From positions 90,670,307 through 90,734,306 of the forward strand of contig OY978525.1 of assembly GCA_963854835.1 (NCBI GenBank): a DNA stretch of 64,000 nt, read 5' to 3'. Positions 48,885 through 63,832 of the stretch are shown here, piece after piece. The notes beneath the pieces were generated by a model. That model saw nothing but the letters and a program-made list of their open reading frames with translations. It was not told the DNA's origin and did no database searches. Source of the DNA: Megamerina dolium. Its lineage: Eukaryota > Arthropoda > Insecta > Diptera > Megamerinidae. The position numbers and the translations under genes are program-made. Each line of letters begins with the position of its first letter. Position 1 is the stretch's first letter.

Positions 48885-50547
48885 TTTTTATACCCTGCAT
48901 AATGCAATATGCATGGTATATTCATTTCGGTCAGATGTTTGTGTCCACTTGAAGGAATCTCCGGAGATATAGACATGGATATATATTCGTGATCAGCGTC
49001 GATTAAATTTTCGATTAAACGATGTCCGTCCGTCCGTCCGTCCGTCCGTCCGTCCGTCCGTCCGTCCGTCCGTCTGTCTGTCACCTGGCTGGTTCGCACG
49101 ATAACTTGAGTAAATATTGAGCTATTTCGATGAAATTTGGCATAAGTAATCTATCATCCAAGGGTACGGAGGGGATTGATATTGGGCATGATCGGTCAAT
49201 AACCACGCCCACACCAAGCATTCAAAGCGACTAACCTCGAAATTTTCAAAATCTTTAACTTGCTATAACTCACATAATATACCACCTGGGACAACAATAT
49301 TTGGCACATAGAGTTATATTATACTACTATATAACCTCGCCAAAAGTGGTTGAGCCACGCCTACTTTTTAGCGTAGCTCTCATACAAAGTGTCTGTACTT
49401 CTTTTAAATTGAAACAGCTGTAACTTCTACAATCTTCTGTCCAGAATAACCATAATTGACACTTAGATTAACACGGTAGTCGGAAATGATATGGCAGAAA
49501 ATCAATGTGCCACGCCCACTCCTTTTTGGGTCTCCCATACAAAGTTGCGGAAATTAAAAAAATGTTACCGGTTATAACTTGCAAACTATTCAGCGTAGAA
49601 TAACGAGATTTAAGGTGTGGATTAGAATTGTACGAGCAACTAGGCTCACAGAAAATGGGCGCACCACGCCTACTGTTTATCGTAGCCCCCATACAAATTT
49701 TAAATTGAAACAGCTGTAACTTCGGCAATCTGCCGTCTAGAATAACCATAATTGACACTTAGATTAATATCGTAATCAGCAAAAATCTGGCAGAAAATCA
49801 AAGTACCACGCCCACTCGTTCATGAGTCTCCCATACAAAGTCAAGGGAATTAAACTAAAATTTTAAGCTCCATAACTTACAAACCATTTAGCGTAGGACA
49901 ACGAGATTTAAGGTATGGATTAGTATTGTAGGAGCAACTAGACTCACACAAAATGGGCGCACCACGCCCACTGTTTATTGTAGCCCCCATACAAATTTTA
50001 AATTGAAACAGCTGTAACTTCGGCAATCTTCTGTCTAGAATAACCATAATTGACACTTAGATTAATATCGAAATAATCTGGCAGAAAATCAGTGTGCCAC
50101 TCCCACTCCTTCATAGGTCTCCCATACAAAGTCGAGGGAATTAAACTAAAACTTTTAAGCTCCATAACTTACAAACCATTTAGCGTAGGACAACCAAATT
50201 TAAGGTGTGGATTGATATTGAAAAATTAATTAGATATACCAGAAAGAGATACGTCACGCCCACTTTTTATATATCTTCCGTATAAAGTCTCGGATTTATC
50301 TCAAACATTAAAACACCCATAACTTACTAATTAATACGCCTAGGTCAACTCATTGCAACCTATGTAGTTTAGTATTATAGGCAAAAATTGATCCTCCAAA
50401 ATTGGTGAGGTACGCCTGCTTCTTAATGTAGGTCCTATACCAAGTAGTGGAAGAAAAGGATGGATATACGAGCAAACTTTTTATATATATCTCTACATAT
50501 GCAGGGTATAATTTGGTCGGCCCCAGCCGACTGTAAGGAGATTTTTT
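48885..50547 (-). repeat. Modular interspersed repeat, copy 3 (inverted)
   Basis: Starts TTTATACCCTGCATAATGC and ends GGTCGGCCCCAGCCGACTG then TAAGGAGATTTTTT, the reverse complement of copies 1 and 2. CCACGCCCAC-type boxes lie near 49204, 49367, 49512, 49668, 49808, 49963, 50098 and 50254. The CCGT/CTGT run is at 49024-49080. Confidence 0.85.
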
Positions 50548-52042
<1,495 letters not shown>

Positions 52043-52057
52043 TTTATGTTTATATGT

Positions 52058-52410
52058 GGGTGCCGTAGCTCAGTGGTTAGTGTGTTCGCCTTCTGATCTG
52101 AAGGTCGTGGTTCAATACCCGGCTGATGCATAACAAATTTAATATCGAAAAGATTTTTCTTTCGAACGGTACCCACCTGTCGGCAAGCAATTGGCAATTC
52201 TTCCGACAGTAACAACTTGCCATGAAAAAGCTTCTAAAAAGAACTCTGTGACAAAGCTCAGAAAAAGTGATGTCACAAGTGTTCTGCCGTTCGGAACCGG
52301 CTAAAATAAGTAGGTCCATTCTAATATTGTCCAAAATTTAAGACGCACAAACAGTAATGGAAGAGAAGCTCGGCCAATGAGCCCTTTGGGGCTTTAAGTG
52401 CCACATATTT
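52058..52410 (+). repeat. tRNA-headed SINE-like element, copy 5
   Basis: Complete copy in forward orientation. A-box TAGCTCAGTGG at 52066-52076, B-box-like GGTTCAATACC at 52109-52119, anticodon-loop-like CTTCTGA between them. The body contains GTCGGCAAGCAATTGGC and CGTTCGGAACCGGC, and the end is GTGCCACATATTTATT. It is embedded between two (TA)n arrays. Confidence 0.85.
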
Positions 52411-52433
52411 ATTTTTTATTTATATATATGTTT

Positions 52434-52646
<213 letters not shown>

Positions 52647-53321
52647 TTCTTAAAGTTGGATAATATGTTTTTAAAGAGATTTCGTGACTTTTAATACATG
52701 AGGTTCGAACCATAATTGGAATAATTGGAATCACACCAGTTGATTTTATTTTTAAATACCTTAATATTGTCTTGTCTTAAAAGTTCTTTTTACACTAAAC
52801 TGTAATTCTACGCAAATGGTAATAAATCTTTTTAAGTTGATTTAAAAAATATTAGAAATTTGAAAAAATTTTAATGGATTTGTCGGGTTTTATATTGCAT
52901 GATTAATTGCATGTTTGGGACTGTTGGTTGGCTTTTGTTATATTTAAAGATCGCACCGAATGAAAATCGATGGCGCGAAAATTAAGGCAATGCGAAGATT
53001 TGAAAATAATTGTACAAACTGAATTATTGTTGTCAGGCAAAGAATTTGTTCTTGTTCTTAATGTCACCAGAATTGATGAATAAAAATTTGTTTACAAGAA
53101 AATAGGGCCGACTTTAAAGAAAGCATTTCAATTTGAAATTAAATTAAGAAATTATATACGTACGCATGTGTAGAGTAGTTCGTGAACGATGAGCAATATT
53201 TTCAATGTTCACTTTAATATTGTCGGAATGCCATACTTATGGAAATATTGATAATGCCTGAGAGATTTTTGAATCCTTATCATTGTCGCATATTGAAAGA
53301 AAATTGTAAAATAAAATTAAA

Positions 53322-53668
53322 AAATATGTGGCACTTATAAGCCCCGGAGGGCTCTTTGACCAAGATTCTCTGCCAGTACTTTTTTGCGTGTTAAATTTTG
53401 GACAGTATTAGAAGGCGTCTACTTATATTAGCCGGTTACGATCGCAGAACCCTTATAACATCAATTATTCTGAACTTTGTCACAGAGTTATTTTAGAAGC
53501 TTTTCCATAGCAAATAGTTATTGACGGAAGAATTGCCAATTGCTTGCCGACAGGTGGGTACCGTTCGAAAGAAAAATATTTTCGATATGAACGTTGTGCT
53601 GCAGCTAGGGATTGAACTCATGACCTACAGGTTAGAAGGGCAATGCACTAAATACTGACTATGGTATG
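53322..53668 (-). repeat. tRNA-headed SINE-like element, diverged copy 6
   Basis: Reverse orientation. Left end ATATGTGGCACTTATAAGCC; right end GACTATGGTATGG, a decayed form of the tRNA-like head. The middle keeps AGAATTGCCAATTGCTTGCC and CGTTCGAAAGAAAAAT. More substitutions than copies 4 and 5. Confidence 0.75.
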
Positions 53669-55698
53669 GTAAATATTACTTTCTGTCAATATTGAAGAAC
53701 AGTTTGAATATCAACACCACCAAAACAGCTTGCCATGTACTTGGTTTTTGTCATAGTGAGAAAATCGATGCGATTTGCATATTGCGCGAATATAGGCAAT
53801 ATATATTATTGTCTGCGGGCTACTTGATAGAATAAATTAGAGTAAGATTCTGTTCTGTTATTAGAAGTGTGATTTCAATTTCACATTTTGTTGCTAAATC
53901 AAATATAAACTATTACACACCCACGAAAATAGGCTTTAAGACAAACTAAAAATGTTCAAAATTGTTTTAGAACAAATGCGGCGAAAGTAAAAAACACTCA
54001 TAAATAAATAAATAAATAAATAATAAAAAATAAATAATGAATAATAAACAGTTCCGGGCAGTTATAGTGCTACAAACGTACATGCGTAATACCAATCGAA
54101 CTTCCACATTTTCATTCATTTTAACGATCATTGAATAAAATCAAGAAATTTGGTAAAATGTTGAGTTCATTTCACTGCTAAACCAAAAGTTTTGGTGTTT
54201 TCAGTCTTGTTTTAAATATATATTTAACTAATATGATATAAATATTTAGGATATTAATAAAGTGTCATAACACGTCATAACGTCATATTATCATAAGTTC
54301 ATGCAGTAGTGTAAAAAGTTTTGTATCCCATTAGCTGTTTCTCATTACTTGATCTTCTTCTTCGTCGCTTGAAACTGAACATGTACGTATAAAAACATTC
54401 ATAATAAAAAATTATAAACATTTACTTGATAAAATCATGAGTAAATCCAAAGTTTGCTTTTTGCAGAAAGGAGTTATTATTTTCATTTGCAAATGCTTTT
54501 ATTTACCTTCCTTATGAAGGAACTAACATCTAATAGTTTTAAACAATTTGAACGTTTCGTTTATTGTTTAAATAAAAAAAAAAGTTTTTCACATTAAGGT
54601 TCCAATTTCTCTGAACCTATACCTATACTCGGTTGTGATACCCAAATAAGAAGAAGAAAGTAAGCTGACTAAATATTGACATATCACATAAAAGTATGAC
54701 GACAATATTATGAGATGTTCACATGTTTCATATTTTCGTTCAACGGGAAGTTATGACATGACTTTATGAATTACCTAACTATATCATATGGATATTTATG
54801 TATCTATGTATTGTTGTTGATGGTATTTTTGGAAAATTTGACAAAAACTTGAATGAACACGAATGGAAATAGAACGACTGTAAATAATTGTTTAACCATT
54901 TTCAAATTTGAACATTTTATCGAATTTAGCTTAGCATATAAATATTGTATTAACAACAACAACAATGGCAATAGTGGAATTCAATATATTCAACCAAAAA
55001 GGTGAATTGAAAGGAATTGCTTAAGTGATTGATAAGCTCAAACAAAGAAGAATTAATATTACATAATGCTCATAATTATTCGTATTCATCAATTACTCTT
55101 CATTTAAAATATCTATGTTTTCTTAATGTTTTTATTCGTTTATGTATTGTGAATGAATGTACTGAGTAATCATCAATGATATGTCACATAAGTACATAAT
55201 ACATTAATAAACGAGACCAATAATGAAAATAATAATACAAAACAATAACGGAAGCATAAACCTTTCCGATTTGAAACAATGAAATGAAAAGTAATTGTAT
55301 CAACAAAGCGAACCAGCTACATTCCATAGTAGTCAACAAAGTAGTTGTCATCGTCTGCCGATGTTGAGGATGACGGTAATGATGCTGATGATGTTTTAAA
55401 TGGCAAGTGCTGCTCTCACAATAATCTTATGGTTGAACATACCACAGAGCTAATTGTATTCCATTGTTTATGTGTATTCATTTGTATATTTATTATTTAC
55501 ATATGTGTGTATTTGTAATAAATAATAAATGAATATTGGCAAGTGTACGAGTTTAGGGATGCCTTTCATTATGCATGACGTCAATTAATATAGGGGGCTC
55601 ATAATATTAATTATACCATATAAGTTCTTCGACATTATCGTTGTTAGCGCACACCATATGTATGTATGATAAAATTAAATTTCTTCTTTCTATTACAG
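53669..55698. other. Upstream region of ERMP1-like gene C
   Basis: AT-rich with no gene seen. It should contain regulatory DNA or leader exons of gene C. It ends in a polypyrimidine tract and acceptor (TTTCTATTACAG) at 55687-55698. Confidence 0.5.
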
Positions 55699-55800
55699 CG
55701 AATTACAACGAAAACGTAACAAAAGCTCAACCACTAATCAACCAAAACCAAAAACATCGAAACGAATACCATAAATAATAATAATAAAATCAACAACAAA
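55699..55800 (+). other. Probable 5' UTR part of the first coding exon of gene C
   Basis: The acceptor CTATTACAG at 55690-55698 directly precedes an A-rich leader of ~100 nt leading to CAACAAAATG. This suggests an upstream non-coding exon whose position I could not fix. Confidence 0.5.
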
Positions 55801-58800
55801 ATGAAATCGAAATATGAACATTTAAAAATCATTTACAACCGCAGTAAACTCGGTTGGTATTGGTCACCATTGTTTATTGCATTTTGGTTTTTACTCTTCT
55901 ATTTGATTGTCATACCAAGTTACGATCATTATCCAGAAACATTAACACTTAAACATGAAATTGAGCAACCTGGCAGTTTTATTGGTGAGCGAGCTGAAAA
56001 TATATTGCTAAAGTTGACAAAAATTGGTCCAAAAGTTGTTGGTTCACCTGCCAATGAACAGGTGACAGTACAATTTCTACTCACCGAAATCGGGACGATC
56101 ATTAGGAAGGCACGTACCGATTTATATCGTATCGAACAGGATGTACAAATTGCATCCGGTAATTATGTTATCTCTAAAATGGTCAATACATATCAGAGTA
56201 TACAGAATGTGATTGTCAAATTGACACCAAAGCATACGAGCAGTAATGCTAGTCTATTGATTAATAGTCACTATGATACAGTACCGATTAGTTCGGGTGC
56301 TGGTGATGCTGGTATTATGGTTGTCATTATGCTGGAGACTTTACGCGTTATTGCCACACATGATACACCCTTGAAACATGCTATCGTATTTCTTTTTAAT
56401 GGTGCCGAAGAGAATCCATTGCAGGGTTCACATGCATTCATTACACAACACAAATGGGCGAAAAATGTTAGGTAAGTATCGATATGTAAGTAAAAGGTGT
56501 TTCTTTTAGATTGTTGCATTTACCGAAAGGAAGTAAATGCAAATAATTCTGCCCGGAATCATATTAATATAAATGTTACGAAACTATATCTGGACTATAA
56601 GCAAAATTTAGATAATTTGGACAATTTTTATGCGTATGTTAATTGAATTCGTAAGCATTATATTCTAAAGAAACAGCCTTTATTTATTGGATTTGATTGA
56701 TATTGTGCAAATTGTTTAAATATTTATATTTTTTTATAATTTTTATTTGTCAATAGAGCTGTCATAAATTTAGATTCGGCTGGTTCTGGTGGACGTGAAA
56801 TACTGTTTCAATCTGGACCCGATCATCCTTGGTTAATGAACGTAGGTTGATATTATGAAAAAAAAAAAAAAAACAGCGATCGTAATCATTGAGAGGAACA
56901 TCTAAAGTATTGATATATAATAGTTATTGGTGATTTTTAAAATCTGAGTGTTTTTATTAAGTATTTTTTGTTGCTTAGTACAGTACCTACCTTGAATTGA
57001 ATTTGTTGCTAAATTTTGGGTTTTTTGTTTCGCAAAATTAAAACTCTAAAGTCAATTTTTATTTAGTTGTTTATTATTTTGATTTTCAAGGAGCCATTTT
57101 TTTAAATAATTCTAATCTTCTTGTTAAATACATTATATGTTATTATTAATTCTATTATTAATATGCTCTCATCTAATTAGTATTATGGTGCACATATTGT
57201 ACATCCGTATGCGTCAACGATAGGTGAGGAAATATTTCAAAGCGGCCTCGTGCCATCCGACACGGATTTTAGAATATTTCGTGATTATGGTCATATACCA
57301 GGTAAGTGCAATGAATCTATGGAATAATCATATTAATGTTATTTGCAATCTTTTATGCAAGGTCTTGATCTGGCTCATACGCTTAATGGCTATGTTTACC
57401 ATACAAAATATGATCGTTTCAATTTGATACCAAGAAAAACATATCAGTTAACCGGTGATAATGTTCTAGCACTAACAAAAGCGTTAGCTAATGCACCAGA
57501 GTTGGAAGATACGACTGTAAGCAATTAAATATCTATACATAAAAGATTCTTGTTTATCAAAATGGTTATCAATCAAAATTAATCGAATAATTCACTTTGT
57601 GGATTAATAAAAATATTTTTACTTTAATTTTCTTTCTGACTTTTGTAGATTTTCAAACGCATTCATATACCATATTCATCCATTTTGATTAATAGAAGTC
57701 TTGATTATTTGAATAATTTCTTATTTGATTAATTGATTGATTAATTGTGCTTATCAAATATTTCTATTTTCCACTAAATAAGTATCGTCTAATAAATATG
57801 TTTATGTTGTACATTTAGAAACATGCTGAAGGACATACAGTATTCTATGATGTACTCGGTTGGTTCATTGTATATTATTCGGAGAGCACTGGTGTCATTA
57901 TTAATATTGTGGTGTGCGTTTTGGCAATTATTACCATACTTGCGTACATTTGGAATATGGCACATCAAACGGGCATGTTTCGGAGGCGTATATTTGCTAA
58001 ATTCGGTATTCTATTGGGTATACAATGTGCTGCGGTGTTATTATCATTGCTATTGGTCATCATGTTGACATTATTTATTGATGGTGTGGGTTTATCGATG
58101 TCTTGGTACTCACAATCATGGCTGATTTTCGGTTTGTACTTTTGTCCAATTTTCTTTGTGTTGGGCATCTTACCGGCAATGTATTTGAGCCGAACAAAAG
58201 AGGTAATGAATCATTTGTATATCGTGAGGCTGACTAATTTGATTTAATTTATCAACAGCACGGCTTACCATTGGGATATGCTATCCAACTTATAATGCAT
58301 GCTCATTGTTTGATTCTCACCGTGGTAGCCATCTTTCTAATAGCTGCTGGTATACGATCGGCATTTGTTTTGATGATCTGCATCGCCTTTTATACACTGT
58401 CGGTGATTTTGAATATTGTAACCTGTTTTCATAATAAAAGTAAGTGTAGTTTAAAAATATCTTTATATATATTAAGTTCATATACAGAGAGGATGAAATA
58501 ACTTAACATTTTTAATGTAAGCTCTATGAAAAATCATATTCCACTAACATTCGAAGAAGTTTGCATACAATGTCAAGTAAAAATGAAGTGTGGCATGTGG
58601 TTGTAATCCCTGAACATTATAGCTGTTGATAAATAAAATCTGTAGCTGTAATTATCGGGAAGGTAGAGTCACTTATAGGTCCAACGTCGCGTAGTTTGAG
58701 CTATTGCTACACGGACATACCGTTGGACCCGTTGAAGTAATTATTTTGTGGATAACGTCGGCCATGAATTATGAATTATGAAAATATAATCCTTTTTGAC

Positions 58801-60623
58801 TGTAGAAAATCTTAAATCAAATATATAAGCCTCATAATCCTGTACGAACGTAGATTAGACCACCGCAATTTATTACTTGTATTTATGAATTATTTTCCGA
58901 CTAATGTCAATAACTACATTAACTAGAACTAAGACAGTATGAAGTTGGTTACAGTTCATAAGTATTAGCTATCGTCTAAATGTATGCAAATACTTATATA
59001 ACATGTGCCATTATTTTAATATTTCATTTGATAATTTCAGCTTTCCTTTGGCTCATTCCACATATTCTGTGTCAGTTGTTACCATATCTGTTTTACACTT
59101 ACATTTGTTATACTTTCTACACTGCCTTCATACCGATACAAGGCCGATCTGGTGGCAATTCGAATCCTGAACTAATAATTGGTGGTTTCACAGCTCTAAT
59201 GTGTTTGTTGTTTGCACCATTTTTGGTAAGTAGTGAAATGAGAAAAAATTGTAATATAATACTTGTATTAGTGCAGTCGAGTGGTTCGAAAAACAATGAC
59301 TAAAATTATTTCGTTGGACCAGCAAAGCGTGTGTCAAATTTCCACCAGATCGAAGAATATCTTCTGTCGAAGTTAATACTAAATTTTGGAAAAAATCGTT
59401 TCTGTAAGAAAAAATGGCTGCTAGTACCAAATAGTTCAGCTGGAGCATACGCGGTCTATCGGTCGATTTTGTGTAAAATAAATCTTTTACTGATTAAAGA
59501 TGCAACTTTTCCACAGCAATAGAATTTGATCTACGAAAAATAGAATTGTTTTTCAATCCACCAAAATGCACAGCATTAATAATACCATTAAATCAATCTT
59601 TCGTAAAGGTTCCATTAATGTGTCTCTTCCGTAAATCAAAAACAATTATTTCACTATTTGGTGCAATTTGTTTGATTTTTATTATTTTGGCTGCTACACC
59701 TGTTGGTTTTCCATATGTAGAAAAGCAGACACCACAACGTTTCTACGTTATTGTAAGTAAATTAGTATTTCTCTAGTTTAAAGCTGCATATTTAATCGCC
59801 TTCTATATTTAAGCATACCACCCGTACCTTCCACAGTGGTGATCGTGAAATGTCTATAAGAGGCGAGGATAGTGGTTATTATGTGCTGCCAATTGATCGT
59901 AACCCACATACAATTGATTTTATATTTGATCATTCGAATTACACTAAAGCTGGGCCAGAGGATTGTGAAACGGAACTAATGTGCGCTTATCCGATTTATA
60001 GTTCACGCTGGTTGGGATGGAAGTAAGTCGATTGGATTGTTCCTTTTTTCTAGATATTTACAATAAAACTCTGATGTTGATGTGTGTAGAAAACAGAGTT
60101 TTTGGGTACCTGGTCCAGAGCCGAATGAAGATGAATGGCCAAAATTGAAAATTTTATCGAAGCAACGAACTTCTTCAACAAATATATTATATACTTTGGA
60201 GGTATCGGGTCCACACCATATGAGCATATTTATAAAACCCTTAGAGGATGCAAAACTGGTCGATTGGTCATTTGATAAACAACCGATTGAGAAAAATTTT
60301 ACAGCACCATATTTTATATATTTATCATATGCTCTGGATCCAACACCATTCCGATTTAATTTGGAATTTGAGGTAAACTTTCATAACTCATATTTCATTG
60401 TTATTTATATAATTAGCATACTAATAAATTCTCAATAATGTGTCTCTTTCATTAGCGTGGCAGCGCCGAATGGTCTGGTTCTACCATTGATTTAGCACTC
60501 ATCGGTCACAAAGTTCACAGCGATATTAATCATACAGATGAATTCAGAGAATTCTTAGCAACATTTCCGCCATGGACACATGTTACTGCGTGGACCGGCT
60601 CCTTTGAAAGTTGGAGACTCTAA
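55801..60623 (+). CDS. ERMP1-like: ERMP1/Fxna-like M28 zinc metallopeptidase, gene C
   Basis: Eleven exons: 55801-56471, 56757-56841, 57181-57301, 57362-57516, 57819-58202, 58259-58439, 59041-59225, 59609-59752, 59814-60022, 60090-60372, 60456-60623. They sum to 2586 nt, 861 codons plus stop. N-terminal anchor ~18-40 ([19 protein letters not shown]). M28 ligands: H157 and D159 (NSHYDT), D169 (GAGDAG), E203-E204 (FNGAEENP), D230 (INLDSAGSG), H306 (GYVYHTKYD); the second aspartate of the usual GAxDDG is alanine here but the ligand position is kept. The multi-helix middle includes [14 protein letters not shown]; the C-terminal domain ends [12 protein letters not shown]. The start has a good fly context (CAAAATG) and a preceding leader. 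All introns are GT-AG. It is convergent with gene D. Confidence 0.93.
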
Positions 60624-61376
60624 GTCAATAATGGAATAAATTTTCATGATATTTATATGGAACTCAATTCAGCGTCGTGTTTTACGATATTGTTGCATAT
60701 GTAAAGCGTTGCAATCATAGAATGTATATGATATTTCGATGCCATAGCTTTAAATTAATGTTGCAAATTATTTTTAATTTGTATACATACTCGATTAATG
60801 ATACAAATTATATGATTATATGTATCGATTTAAATGAGATTTTTTATTATTATTAGATTAGTATTTTGTTTTTCATTATTGCGATAAATTTTAAGTCAAT
60901 TGTCATTAACTAATATTTTGGTTAACAGCGAATAAAGCGACTGTAGTCACCACGATATACGATAAAGAAAAAAACGAAATAGAATTAAGATCCATTTTAG
61001 TAGAACAACCACATAGTGCTAAGTTTTTTGTTGCTGTTTTCTTAGTTTATTCATAGTTTAACACAGCTCTCACAACACAGTGTTACATTTAATTTTTCAT
61101 TTTAGGGGAATTTCTCAAACTTTCATTTCTGAGAAAAATATTAAATAAAAAAAAAATTTTATATTTTTGAGAAATACACTCTGTATTTCTTTAGACAATG
61201 TTGATATTTCATTAGATTTTTGGAAATATTGTATATTAATTTTCTATTAGTTTACATATTTCTTTGCATAAATGGGATTAGAACTTTTGCAAAAAATTAT
61301 TTTGAAATCGTTTTCATTGATTAAATTTTACTTTATTTTACAAAAAATTAATAACCCTATATAAAAATACGTAATG
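60624..61376. other. Convergent 3' intergenic region of genes C and D
   Basis: About 750 bp of AT-rich sequence holding both 3' UTRs. TTTATT at 61332-61337 is a minus-strand AATAAA suited to gene D, 40 bp past its stop. No other features. Confidence 0.6.
60635..60640 (+). terminator. Candidate polyadenylation signal of gene C
   Basis: AATAAA twelve bases after the stop codon. Very close to the stop, so other downstream signals may be used instead. Confidence 0.3.
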
Positions 61377-63832
61377 TTAAAATATCCAACTTTCAAATGC
61401 TGACACCCAATTTGTTGGATACACCCAAGCAGGAAATGATTTTAAAAATTCCCTATATTCCTCTGTATAAAAATCGGTATGATGCAAGTAATGAGCACCG
61501 ATAGCTAATTTTATTGATGGACCATCATAAGTTGGTGAATCGTACTAAAAATAATGGCAATTTTTGGATAATATTGTATTTTAGATAAAATCGTAAAAAT
61601 TCCAACTCACTTCAATTTCAATATGGAACGAAAACGGTGTGCCATCCGCCTGATAATAATGTAATGAAATGAAATATGGCGGTTTATAGTTTTCATCCAA
61701 TGGCGTACGATCAAAAGTCCACGATGTGATATTTGTGTTAGTGTAGGGATTAATAAATATTACAACACGATCTGGTGCTTGAAGACTGAAACTATAACGA
61801 ACTTTTGTTTCACTTAGATGTTCTTTGCCTCGAAGCGTGAGTTCAAGTGGTACAGCCAACTGTGGTGGATTTGCGGGTATCCAGCGTGCGGCACTCCTAA
61901 TTAGAAAATTTGAAATGTTTGTACGTATTCTAGTTATATATTAACAATCGATCGTTATATACTTCCAAGTCATCCATCTTGTGCTATAAAGTGGTAGACC
62001 ACAGAATAATTCCGTAGCACATTCATCCTTGATCCAGGATTGTGGTAGGGCATTTCGAAAAATGCTATCGTCTAAAGTTTGTGGACGTGTATCGGCAGGC
62101 TGTACATAATAACCAGATTCACTTTTTGTTATAGAACCATCATAAGCATGGAAGATACGATTTGTGTGCTGGTTGGTTAGAATTTAATGAAATATTTACA
62201 AATACAATTTAATCAATTGCATTTAAATTACTATAATAATTTCTTTAGGCTTTGCCTAATTGATTTAAATAAATCTCCCTATGTATACATACCAAAACAT
62301 AAAATCTTTGTGGTGTTATATCGGCTTTGTATGGAAATCCTGCAGGTGTGGCAGCAATAATAATGAAAGCAATGGTGAAAATGCCAAAAATGCTAAAGTA
62401 TGTCTTCGATTTTCGAAATTTATGCAGAACTGGTAGCTGAATAATTGAAAAAGGAAACCAAGAATTAAACAGATAATATAATTTAGCGATGTGATGATTT
62501 TACAATAAATCCAGCAAAGTGAAAACTCAAGACAGCGCAAAAAATTGAGACCAACGTTTCCGGTTTACTATAGGGACCATCACGTCCTTGCATTGGTATA
62601 AATATAACAAAGAAGCCATACATGAGATATGTATAAAACCAATATGGTAGCAGCTGGAAAACCAGAGTAATTGGAACAAAATAGCATCCTATGGAAGAAA
62701 AATTTGTATGAATGTTCAAGCATATAAAGAAATATCTACATATAAATTCGTATGTTTTTTTTTACTTTTGCACCAGCGTTCCGCTAACATATTCGTAATT
62801 ACGGAGCAAGTATAAAAGAAAACAGCTATCATTGGAATATAGGCCGATCGTATACTCCAACAGGTCATTAGGATGCAAATGATGGCTAAAATTATACAAT
62901 GTGCATGCATAAAGCAAGCAATAGTATCATTCAATTGCATATTTGTCTGAAACGGTTAGGTATTAATGGCAGAAATGACATATATATATATACATTCCAA
63001 GCATGCATATGTACCTTGTCTCTAGTCAAATGTATGTATAATGCAGGAATCATGCCGAGTATAAAAAATATGGGACTAAAATATAAGCCAAATGTAATCC
63101 AAACACCAGAATACCATGATTCGGATAAGCCCAAAGCACCCAAAATGATACCAATTAATAGCACTGCCCCTACAGCTGTTAATAATGTTATTATTTGAAT
63201 CAAGAGAATGACCAGAAAACGTAAATAGACACGTTTTGATGAGTCAGACGATTTCGATTTGGTCATTATATAAAGTGATACGCCAATAGTTATGATTGCA
63301 CCCACAGATGTTACTATATTGATGGCAATACCAGTCGATTCCTGATAGGAGATCATAAACCAACCAAGAAAGTCAAAAAATATTGTATGACCTTCTGCAT
63401 AAGCCTGTTACGAAGGAAGATAGAGGGAAAATATCAATGTAGTTTAATTTAATTTTACAATTCCAATATAGAAACCTCTGTATTTTGTAGTTCATCAGCA
63501 NNNNNNNNNNNNNNNNNNNNNNNNNNNNNNNNNNNNNNNNNNNNNNNNNNNNNNNNNNNNNNNNNNNNNNNNNNNNNNNNNNNNNNNNNNNNNNNNNNNN
63601 NNNNNNNNNNNNNNNNNNNNNNNNNNNNNNNNNNNNNNNNNNNNNNNNNNNNNNNNNNNNNNNNNNNNNNNNNNNNNNNNNNNNNNNNNNNNNNNNNNNN
63701 GCTGGGTACCACCGCAGCATAAAAGAGTATAAACCATGAGGCGCAATAGACAGGTGACCAGTAATATGGATATTTTCTCGATTTAAGTGGTTCCACCGTA
63801 TCTTCATTGACGTCGAATTTGGCAAAAGTCAT
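61377..63832 (-). CDS. ERMP1-like: ERMP1/Fxna-like M28 zinc metallopeptidase, gene D (interrupted by assembly gap)
   Basis: Visible minus-strand exons: 63701-63832 (start side), gap, 63476-63500 (partial), 63015-63404, 62766-62946, 62504-62688, 62293-62436, 61963-62168, 61611-61896, 61377-61544. The first exon starts MTFAKFDVNEDTVEP and runs through the membrane anchor (YYWSPVYCASWFILFYAAVV). The next visible residues, ADELQNTE, correspond to the end of the peptidase domain, so the catalytic part is hidden by the 200 N. The multi-helix domain and C-terminal domain (ending VSAFESWIF) are intact. The helix-rich exon is 390 nt against 384 in A and C. The donor after ADELQNTE is GTTTCT, weak. Active-site residues cannot be judged. 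Confidence 0.88.
63501..63700. other. Assembly gap (200 N)
   Basis: Exactly 200 N inside gene D. By comparison with gene C about 875 nt of coding sequence plus introns is missing here, so the gap length is a placeholder. Confidence 0.98.

Noticed and set aside
48878..49099. Protein with Thr-Asp-Gly-Arg tandem repeats
   Set aside because: Translation of the CCGT/GTCC tetranucleotide run in the modular repeat.
52058..52130. Functional tRNA gene
   Set aside because: A- and B-boxes are present, but the acceptor and anticodon stems do not pair properly and the sequence continues into a repeat body; it is a tRNA-derived head.
52698..52712. B-box-like GGTTCGAACC outside the repeats
   Set aside because: No A-box at the right distance and no cloverleaf around it.
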